Shown piece by piece: positions 6,625 to 10,837 of a stretch of DNA of 10,837 nt. A program made the translations under genes and the position numbers. Numbering within the stretch: position 1 is the first letter of the stretch; every line of letters begins with the position of its first letter. Below the pieces are notes generated by a model, which did no database searches, was not told the DNA's origin, and saw nothing but the letters and a program-made list of their open reading frames with translations. This DNA is from Desulfovibrio sp. (lineage in GTDB: Bacteria; Desulfobacterota; Desulfovibrionia; Desulfovibrionales; Desulfovibrionaceae). The stretch is from NCBI RefSeq assembly GCF_019424165.1, contig NZ_JAHZAA010000036.1:15695-26531 (forward strand), given 5' to 3'.

Positions 6625-6668
6625 TTGAGCGCAACCGGCTGCGCCGTATGAGGACAGAAAATATTTTC
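6625..6668 (+). promoter_or_regulatory. Candidate comEC promoter with an AT-rich palindrome
   Basis: The 242-base gap between smpB and comEC has TTGAGC (6625-6630), a 16-base spacer and TATGAG (6647-6652), a weak sigma70-like pair. Directly after it lies GAAAATATTTTC (6657-6668), a perfect 12-bp palindrome in otherwise GC-rich DNA, at the place where transcription would start. It could be an operator. The rest of the gap contains only GC-rich inverted repeats without a T-run. Both elements are short enough to arise by chance. Confidence 0.3.
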
Positions 6669-6783
6669 GCGCAGCGGGCGGCACACGTGCCCTGCGTCAA
6701 TCGTGCGGGCGTTGCGACGCTTCGCATTGAGAGCATCGCATCCGCCAGAAAACGGAATGCTGCATGCTCTACAGAGCAAAAGC

Positions 6784-9621
6784 ATGCGCCATCCACCACT
6801 GCAAGCCCCGCTGTTATGGCAGCTTTGCCTTTGTTTCTGGATAGGAGGCATAGCCGCCGCCGTATGGCCCTGGCAGTCTTTGCTGTGTCTTCTGCTGCCT
6901 GTTCTCGCAGATCGTCGCCTGTGGAAGGCGGGGCGCATTGCTTTCTGTATTCTGCTGGCCCTGGCCGGGCTGTTCACAGCCCGGTGGCAACTTTATGGCA
7001 GCCCCTGGCACGATAGCCTTCCTCCGGCTTCTCTACCATCCTGGCTGGCTGAAGCTCCCAAAGATATCCGCGTTTGCGCCACGGTGACCGACAGCCAGGG
7101 CCTGCCGGATCAGCGCCTGCGCCTGATTCTGTCCCACATGGCCCCTGAAGCCGCAGCCACGGCAGACGACGCGCCACGCCGCGCAAACCTGCACACAGCA
7201 GCCTCTGCCGCGTCCTTGCCCGGCCTTGTGGCCCTTACCTGGGAAAACCCCACATTACGCCCGTTGCCCGGCCAGACATTGTGCCTGGGCCGCCGCCCCA
7301 TGCCCATGCAGGGCTTTGCCAATGAAGGGCAATCTGCCTGGGACCTGTGGTGGGCCGCACAGGATGTGCGCTGGCGCCTGTGGACGCAGGCGGAACGCGG
7401 TGAGCCGTCCGTTGCTGGCGAAGGAGGGCGCTCCGCCCGCTGGCGTGAATCCCTGCGCGAAAAATTTCTGGCGGCCCTGCAAGCTCCTGCCCGGCCGGGC
7501 GATCCTCTTTCTGCGCCATGGAGCGGCAGCCCCACGCCGTCTGACGGGCATGCTGCGGCCCAAGTGCAGACAAAAGAATCTTCCGGCGGGCATGCCGCAT
7601 TCCGTGGCGAAATGCCGTCCGGCCATGGGACACCGTCCGGTCAGGAAGCCCTGAGTCAGGGCAAGGCCATTGTGCTGGCACTGCTCTTTGGCGACAGGCA
7701 ATACCTTGCCCAGGCCACCCTGAACAATTTTGCCGCTGCCACCCTGGTGCACAGCCTGGCCCTTTCGGGCCAGCATCTTGTGGTAGCAGGCATGATCGGC
7801 CTGTTCTGCGTGCTGGCGGCATCACGCCTGCGGCCGGGAATCTACCTGCGTCGCCCCAAAGTCCTGTGGGTCATGCTGGCCTCGCTGCCGCCCGCCCTGG
7901 GTTACCTGTGGCTGGGTAACGCTCCGGCATCCCTGCTGCGCGCCACAGTCATGATGCTTGTGGCGGCCCTGTGGATGGCTGCCGGCCGCCCGCGCACCAC
8001 CCTGGACGCCCTGGGCGCGGCGCTTCTTTGCATCACGGTATCCTTTCCCCTGAGCGTACTGGACACCGGACTGCAACTTTCAGCCCTGTGTGTGGGAGCC
8101 ATCGGCCTGAGCCTGCCCTGGCTGCGGCGCATCGTTCCCCTGCCGGACCGTGGTGCGCCCGGCCCGCCCTTGCACGCCACTACATGGCTGCGTGCCCTCA
8201 TGCGCATTTTTCTTGTTTCGCTGTTCATACAGATCGCTCTGCTGCCGCTCAACATGCTGCTTTTCGGCAATGCGGGCTTCTGGTTTCCCCTCAATGTGGC
8301 ATGGCTGCCCGTGGCCGACCTGATCGTACTGCCCGCTGCCGTACTGGGCCTGCTGTGCGCGGCCCTTGGCTTTGAATCACCGGCGCGCCTGATTCTGGAT
8401 GTGGCCGCCCTGCCCTGCCAGTGGCTGGTGGACTCTCTGGCCTGGCTGGCCGAAAGCGGTCTGCTGTCTGCCCCGGCCATGCTGCGTCCGCACTGGACCT
8501 CCCTGCCGGCCTTTGCGGCCCTGCTTACGGCTCTTGCTTTCATGGCCGGACGAAAAGCCATGCCTGCGGGAGCTGTGCGCCTGCTGCTGGCAGGGGGCGT
8601 ATTATTGCTGGCAGGCCCGCTGCTGCGCGTGGAGCAGCGCCTTTCACCAGAAATACGGCTGGATGTGCTGGATGTGGGCCAAAGCCAGGCCGTGGCCCTG
8701 CGTTTGCCGGGGCATGTGCGCATGCTGCTGGACGGTGGCGGCAGCGCCTCGCCACGCTTTGATCCCGGCCAGGCACTGGTGGCCCCAGTCCTGCTCTATA
8801 ATGATTCGCCCCGCCTTTCAGCCGTGCTGAACAGCCACCCCGACCTTGATCATATGGGGGGACTGATTCACATTCTTGAACATTTCAATGTGAACGCCCT
8901 GTTTGACAACGGACAGGACGGGCGCGGCAACAGCGGCTGGAGCGCCCTGTGGACACAGACCAGGCAACAGCACAAGGCCCGCCGCCTTGCGCAGGGCGAC
9001 GTGTTGCAACTGGGCGACCCTGCCCACAACCTGCAACTGGAAATACTGCATCCGCCGCGCAGCGCCCTTACGGAAGAGCACTCGCCGTGGATCGGAAACA
9101 ACGCCTCACTGGTGGCCCGCCTGACCCACAAGGGACGCGGCCTGGCCCTTATCCCCGGCGATGCCGAACGCCGTTCACTGCGGCATATGCTGGATCAGGG
9201 CATGGATTTGCGGGCAGAGGTTCTGGTTTTGCCGCACCACGGTTCGGACAGCAGCTATCTGGCTGATTTTTATAAGGCGGTGCAGCCCCGTGTGGCGGTG
9301 GCTGCCTGCGGCTTTGAAAACCGCTATGGCTACCCCGGCAAAAAAGTGCGTGCATGGCTGGACAAAGCCGGAATTCCCCTGCTGTTCACCGGGCGTGACG
9401 GGCAGGTCCAACTGACATGGCCCGGCAGTGGCATGCAGTGGAGCCCGGCCAAGAATGCGGAACGCGCCACGGTGCTACATATACAGACGCAAAGAGGCAC
9501 TGCCGGGGCAAACCGTGCGATGCCGGGCGACATCGGGCAGGATCATGAAAAAAATCCCGCCAAAGACCATACAAAAGAAGGCGAGTTACGCGGCAAGGCT
9601 GATGGCGGGCAGGACGAATAG
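6784..9621 (+). CDS. comEC: ComEC/Rec2-family DNA internalization channel
   Basis: ComEC proteins form the inner-membrane channel through which single-stranded DNA enters during transformation. The 945-residue product has the three-part layout of the family. The N-terminus has membrane segments (about 8-65) and a DUF4131-like region. The competence membrane domain (about 285-620) contains HSLALSGQHLVVAGMIGLF with LSGQH at 327-331, in place of the common ISGLH. The metallo-beta-lactamase-like domain (about 620-885) has LDVLDVGQSQAVAL, LLDGG, SHPDLDHMGG (H685, D687, D689, H690), IPGDAE (D793) and LPHHGSDSS (H818, H819). The usual DVGQGD reads DVGQSQ, and the usual YGHP reads YGYP (Y850). Residues about 245-290 are a low-complexity insert, and the last 60 are charged and probably disordered. 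The start is uncertain: GTG 6703, ATG 6757 and ATG 6784 are in frame; 6784 is followed at once by the family-like N-terminus and has a weak AGAG seven bases upstream. No other competence genes are in view. Confidence 0.92.
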   Translation: MRHPPLQAPLLWQLCLCFWIGGIAAAVWPWQSLLCLLLPVLADRRLWKAGRIAFCILLALAGLFTARWQLYGSPWHDSLPPASLPSWLAEAPKDIRVCATVTDSQGLPDQRLRLILSHMAPEAAATADDAPRRANLHTAASAASLPGLVALTWENPTLRPLPGQTLCLGRRPMPMQGFANEGQSAWDLWWAAQDVRWRLWTQAERGEPSVAGEGGRSARWRESLREKFLAALQAPARPGDPLSAPWSGSPTPSDGHAAAQVQTKESSGGHAAFRGEMPSGHGTPSGQEALSQGKAIVLALLFGDRQYLAQATLNNFAAATLVHSLALSGQHLVVAGMIGLFCVLAASRLRPGIYLRRPKVLWVMLASLPPALGYLWLGNAPASLLRATVMMLVAALWMAAGRPRTTLDALGAALLCITVSFPLSVLDTGLQLSALCVGAIGLSLPWLRRIVPLPDRGAPGPPLHATTWLRALMRIFLVSLFIQIALLPLNMLLFGNAGFWFPLNVAWLPVADLIVLPAAVLGLLCAALGFESPARLILDVAALPCQWLVDSLAWLAESGLLSAPAMLRPHWTSLPAFAALLTALAFMAGRKAMPAGAVRLLLAGGVLLLAGPLLRVEQRLSPEIRLDVLDVGQSQAVALRLPGHVRMLLDGGGSASPRFDPGQALVAPVLLYNDSPRLSAVLNSHPDLDHMGGLIHILEHFNVNALFDNGQDGRGNSGWSALWTQTRQQHKARRLAQGDVLQLGDPAHNLQLEILHPPRSALTEEHSPWIGNNASLVARLTHKGRGLALIPGDAERRSLRHMLDQGMDLRAEVLVLPHHGSDSSYLADFYKAVQPRVAVAACGFENRYGYPGKKVRAWLDKAGIPLLFTGRDGQVQLTWPGSGMQWSPAKNAERATVLHIQTQRGTAGANRAMPGDIGQDHEKNPAKDHTKEGELRGKADGGQDE
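7528..7650 (+). repeat. Degenerate Ser/Gly/His repeat inside comEC
   Basis: Within the linker between the N-terminal region and the competence membrane domain, the encoded protein has four related short units: PSDGHAA, SSGGHAA, PSGHG and PSGQE. Matching DNA stretches (GGGCATGC, CCGTCCGG twice) indicate local duplication. The section lacks hydrophobic residues and is probably a flexible linker. Confidence 0.4.
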
Positions 9622-9640
9622 CGACAGTCCGCCCCTGTAT

Positions 9641-9672
9641 GACTGCCGCGGCTGCGCAACATGACGGCAGTC
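9641..9672. terminator. Hairpin between convergent comEC and hxlR-type gene
   Basis: GACTGCCG (9641-9648) is the exact reverse complement of CGGCAGTC (9665-9672), with a 16-base loop, 19 bases after the comEC stop. A second small stem GGTCT/AGACC (9677-9681 / 9688-9692) follows. The two genes converge here, so a shared terminator is expected, but neither strand has a clear T-run after the stem. The hairpin is visible; the terminator role is inferred. Confidence 0.4.
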
Positions 9673-9700
9673 TGATGGTCTCACTGAAGACCTCACGGCT

Positions 9701-10090
9701 TCATGTGCGCGATGTTCCGCTTTCCACGCTGCTCTCCAGATGCGCCTTGCCCCATTGGTACAGCTCTTTCAGGGCAGGCAGCAGCAACCAACCCTGCGGC
9801 GTCAGAGAATATTCCACGCGGCGCATGTTGCCTGCCATTTCTGTTCTGCAAACCAGGCCGTCATGTTCAAGCTCCTTGAGGCATTTGCCGAGCATCGTGT
9901 TGGTGATGCCCGTGACCTCGCGGCCCAGCGCATTGAAACCGCACCCACCGCTGTCAGCCAGATGCCAGAGAACAGGCAGTTTCCACTTGCCGCCAATGAG
10001 ACCAAGGGCATGTATAAGGGGACAGGGAACGTCATAAACACTTTCGCGCGGCAATGCCGTGGCATAACCCACCGCTGGTTTTGTAAGCAT
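9701..10090 (-). CDS. HxlR-family winged-helix transcriptional regulator
   Basis: The 129-residue protein has the family core: VPCPLIHALGLIGGKWKLPV (21-40), FNALGREVTGITNTML (52-67), KCLKELEHDGLVCRTE (69-84) and RRVEYSLTPQGWLLLPAL (90-107), ending LYQWG. HxlR proteins are small MarR-like DNA-binding dimers, and several (YodB, HypR, QorR) use a Cys near the N-terminus to sense electrophiles, quinones or disulfide stress. The matching Cys here is C23, just before the LIGGKW helix; C50, C70 and C81 are extra. The frame is open upstream to 10222, but the start at 10090 has a near-perfect Shine-Dalgarno (GAGGAG) and gives normal family length. The gene is divergent from a flavodoxin-fold oxidoreductase, a common arrangement in which the regulator controls its neighbour and itself. 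The effector is unknown. Confidence 0.9.
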   Translation of the reverse strand: MLTKPAVGYATALPRESVYDVPCPLIHALGLIGGKWKLPVLWHLADSGGCGFNALGREVTGITNTMLGKCLKELEHDGLVCRTEMAGNMRRVEYSLTPQGWLLLPALKELYQWGKAHLESSVESGTSRT

Positions 10091-10096
10091 GTCATG

Positions 10097-10102
10097 CTCC
10101 TC
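10097..10102 (-). promoter_or_regulatory. Shine-Dalgarno that sets the start of the HxlR-type gene
   Basis: GAGGAG on the - strand lies six bases before the ATG whose first base is 10090. It rules in the 129-residue product over the 173-residue open frame. Confidence 0.75.
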
Positions 10103-10229
10103 ATAGCCGCATCGCGGCCCTTGTCGACAGACAATTACGTGCGGCGACATCTTGCTGCAATAACATTCATGCAGCCTCAGGGAAGAAAAAACTGCGTACT
10201 TGTTTTTTATCACGCAGATCAACTATGGT

Positions 10230-10258
10230 ATTTCACCTTTGAGAATGTGCATTCTCAA
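10230..10258 (-). promoter_or_regulatory. Candidate sigma70 promoter of the HxlR-type gene
   Basis: On the - strand, TTGAGA (10253-10258, five of six matches to the -35 consensus) is followed by 17 bases and TGAAAT (10230-10235, four of six). Transcription would begin near 10223, leaving a leader of about 130 bases. The -35 and spacer lie within the inverted repeat at 10233-10264, so a protein bound to that repeat should block RNA polymerase; this suits autoregulation. Confidence 0.45.
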
Positions 10259-10264
10259 AGGTGA
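10233..10264. repeat. 15-bp perfect inverted repeat, probable operator
   Basis: TCACCTTTGAGAATG (10233-10247) is exactly mirrored by CATTCTCAAAGGTGA (10250-10264) around a TG centre. No T-run follows on either strand, so a terminator is unlikely. It lies between the divergent HxlR-type and oxidoreductase genes and covers the candidate promoter of the former, which is where a dimeric repressor such as HxlR would bind. Binding by that protein is inferred. Confidence 0.6.
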
Positions 10265-10278
10265 GACTCGCTTGTCCC

Positions 10279-10344
10279 GGCGCTTGGCAGCACAAATTCA
10301 TTGTGCTTGCGCCATCACGGTGGGCGTCTGCTCGCGCAGCCGCC
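10279..10344 (+). other. Two successive stem-loops in the leader of the reductase gene
   Basis: Stem 1 pairs GGCGC 10279-10283 with GCGCC 10309-10313, and inside it AGCACAA 10289-10295 with TTGTGCT 10301-10307 around a five-base loop. Stem 2 pairs GGCG 10323-10326 with CGCC 10341-10344 and CTGC 10328-10331 with GCAG 10336-10339, with one T-C mismatch and a TCGC loop. They precede the terminator-like hairpin at 10394-10436, so together they could form a regulatory leader or a small RNA. No known riboswitch was recognised. Confidence 0.35.
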
Positions 10345-10348
10345 AGAG

Positions 10349-10368
10349 CATTCTCAACGTGAAATGCC
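10349..10368 (+). repeat. Second copy of the operator half-site, facing the reductase gene
   Basis: CATTCTCAA, two bases, then TGAAAT and a nearby CC. The same order (CATTCTCAA, three bases, TGAAAT, then ACC) occurs on the - strand at 10227-10247 in the inverted repeat and hxlR promoter. The two copies point outward, each toward one of the divergent genes, which suggests one regulator contacts both. Confidence 0.45.
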
Positions 10369-10393
10369 CTGGGCTGGCTCCAGACTGCACTGC

Positions 10394-10436
10394 CTGCGTA
10401 AGGCCCTCCGCCTTACGGCGCTCCGGCGCAGTTTTT
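10394..10436 (+). terminator. Intrinsic terminator-like hairpin with T-run in the intergenic region
   Basis: CGTAAGGC (10397-10404) pairs perfectly with GCCTTACG (10410-10417) around CCTCC. A short GCGC/GCGC stem (10418-10421 / 10426-10429) follows, and then AG and TTTTT (10432-10436). An alternative outer stem CTGCG/CGCAG (10394-10398 / 10427-10431) would bring the whole structure up to the T-run. It lies 112 bases before the reductase start and has no gene ending before it on the + strand, so it would act on a leader or a small RNA. Confidence 0.5.
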
Positions 10437-10450
10437 ACAAAAATCGGCAC

Positions 10451-10472
10451 GCGACGAAATACATTTCGCCGC
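10451..10472. repeat. 22-base imperfect palindrome upstream of the reductase gene
   Basis: GCGACGAAAT (10451-10460) mirrors ATTTCGCCGC (10463-10472) with one mismatch and an AC centre. TTTACA (10434-10439), five of six matches to a -35 box, lies upstream, but the matching -10 region inside the palindrome is poor. Another possible pair is CTGACA 10498-10503 with TTTCAA 10521-10526. A second operator is plausible; an RNA hairpin is the alternative. Confidence 0.35.
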
Positions 10473-10548
10473 ACCAGAAACTAGAAAAGCTCCTGCGCTG
10501 ACAAGACGCTGCGCACACCATTTCAACCTCTTTTTATGGAGAAAAACC

Positions 10549-10837
10549 ATGAAATTTTATGCTGTTAACGGAAGCCCCAGAAAAAAACGCAATACAGCCA
10601 CGGTACTCGGCAAGGCTCTTGAAGGCATCACCGCGGCCTGCCCCGAAGCGCAGACAGAGATGCTGCATCTCTATGATTACAATTACAAGGGCTGTATAAG
10701 CTGCTTTGAATGCAAGCGGCTTGGCGGCAAATCCTACGGTCGCTGCGCCGTGCGCGATGAGCTGGCTCCGGTGCTGGAAAAACTCTCTCTGGCGGACGGC
10801 ATCATTTTCGGTTCGCCCATCTATTTCCAAGGCATTA
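10549..10837 (+). CDS. Flavodoxin-fold NAD(P)H/FMN-dependent oxidoreductase with a cysteine cluster (partial)
   Basis: The first 96 residues are in view; the gene runs off the right edge. MKFYAVNGSPRKKRNTATVL matches the phosphate-binding loop (GSPRxxxNT) of NADPH-dependent FMN reductases and iron-sulfur flavoproteins. GCISCFECKRLGG (48-60) and GRC (64-66) give cysteines at 49, 52, 55 and 66, and VRDELAPVLEKLSLADGIIFGSPIYF (68-93) is the next conserved strand-loop of the fold, whose GSPIYF contacts FMN. In iron-sulfur flavoproteins a compact CX2CX2CX4-7C motif binds a 4Fe-4S cluster; the last gap here is ten residues. The start has GGAG (10538-10541) seven bases upstream. The divergent HxlR-type gene probably regulates it. 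Such enzymes reduce quinones, nitro compounds or metals, or serve as electron carriers in anaerobes; the substrate cannot be deduced. Confidence 0.88.
   Translation, partial: MKFYAVNGSPRKKRNTATVLGKALEGITAACPEAQTEMLHLYDYNYKGCISCFECKRLGGKSYGRCAVRDELAPVLEKLSLADGIIFGSPIYFQGI

Noticed and set aside
6542..6783. tmRNA (ssrA) gene expected near smpB
   Set aside because: No tRNA-like acceptor/T-arm sequence or tag-peptide reading frame was recognised in the gap.
7235..7825. 196-codon - strand frame opposite comEC
   Set aside because: Composition is rich in Arg, Gly and Pro as expected from the reverse of a GC-rich gene; it covers the comEC insert and has no domain.
10200..10484. 94-codon + strand frame in the intergenic region
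   Set aside because: Runs through the palindrome and hairpins, lacks a ribosome-binding site and has no known domain; more likely non-coding or part of a dispersed repeat.
10091..10548. FMN riboswitch upstream of the flavoprotein gene
   Set aside because: The stem-loops present do not match the known FMN element as far as can be seen, and such enzymes are not its usual targets.
1..10837. CRISPR arrays, insertion sequences, tRNA or rRNA genes
   Set aside because: No regularly spaced direct repeats, transposase frames or tRNA/rRNA signatures were seen.

Overview
The window looks like chromosome of a GC-rich sulfate-reducing bacterium of the Desulfovibrio group (Desulfovibrionaceae). This is an inference from gene order and protein character: an RNA methyltransferase/TrmD end, rplS, rnhB, a YraN-family gene, rsmI, a mannose-type PTS IID protein, HPr, PTS Enzyme I, smpB and comEC all lie on the + strand. 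No search was run to confirm the taxon.

Positions 1-3058 are translation and RNA-maintenance genes: the 3' end of a tRNA methyltransferase-type gene, ribosomal protein L19 (rplS), a gene-free stretch of about 310 bases with a strong hairpin, then RNase HII (rnhB), a YraN-family protein and the 16S rRNA 2'-O-methyltransferase RsmI. The last three overlap (4 nt, then 59 nt) and so are probably translationally coupled.

Positions 3166-6541 carry a compact PTS phosphorelay cluster: an EIID-like membrane protein, HPr (ptsH) and Enzyme I (ptsI), followed by smpB, which overlaps ptsI by 4 nt. Enzyme I would take phosphate from phosphoenolpyruvate and pass it to HPr. No IIA, IIB or IIC partner lies in the window, so the IID protein is an orphan here. 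SmpB is the tmRNA partner in ribosome rescue; no tmRNA gene was recognised next to it.

Positions 6784-9621 encode a large ComEC/Rec2-type DNA-uptake channel with a C-terminal metallo-beta-lactamase-like domain, a low-complexity insert and a charged tail. A hairpin separates it from the convergent hxlR-type gene.

Positions 9701-10837 look accessory: an HxlR/MarR-like regulator on the - strand, divergent from a flavodoxin-fold NAD(P)H/FMN oxidoreductase with a four-cysteine cluster that runs off the window. The 458-base region between them is the most structured non-coding DNA here. It holds a 15-bp perfect inverted repeat overlapping a good candidate hxlR promoter, a second partial copy of that element facing the reductase gene, several successive hairpins ending in a terminator-like stem plus T-run, and a further palindrome near the reductase start. 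This fits a regulator-controlled redox module, possibly with a leader RNA.

No CRISPR array, insertion sequence, tRNA or rRNA was recognised. The most interesting signals are the divergent hxlR/reductase control region and the orphan IID-HPr-EI-SmpB gene arrangement.
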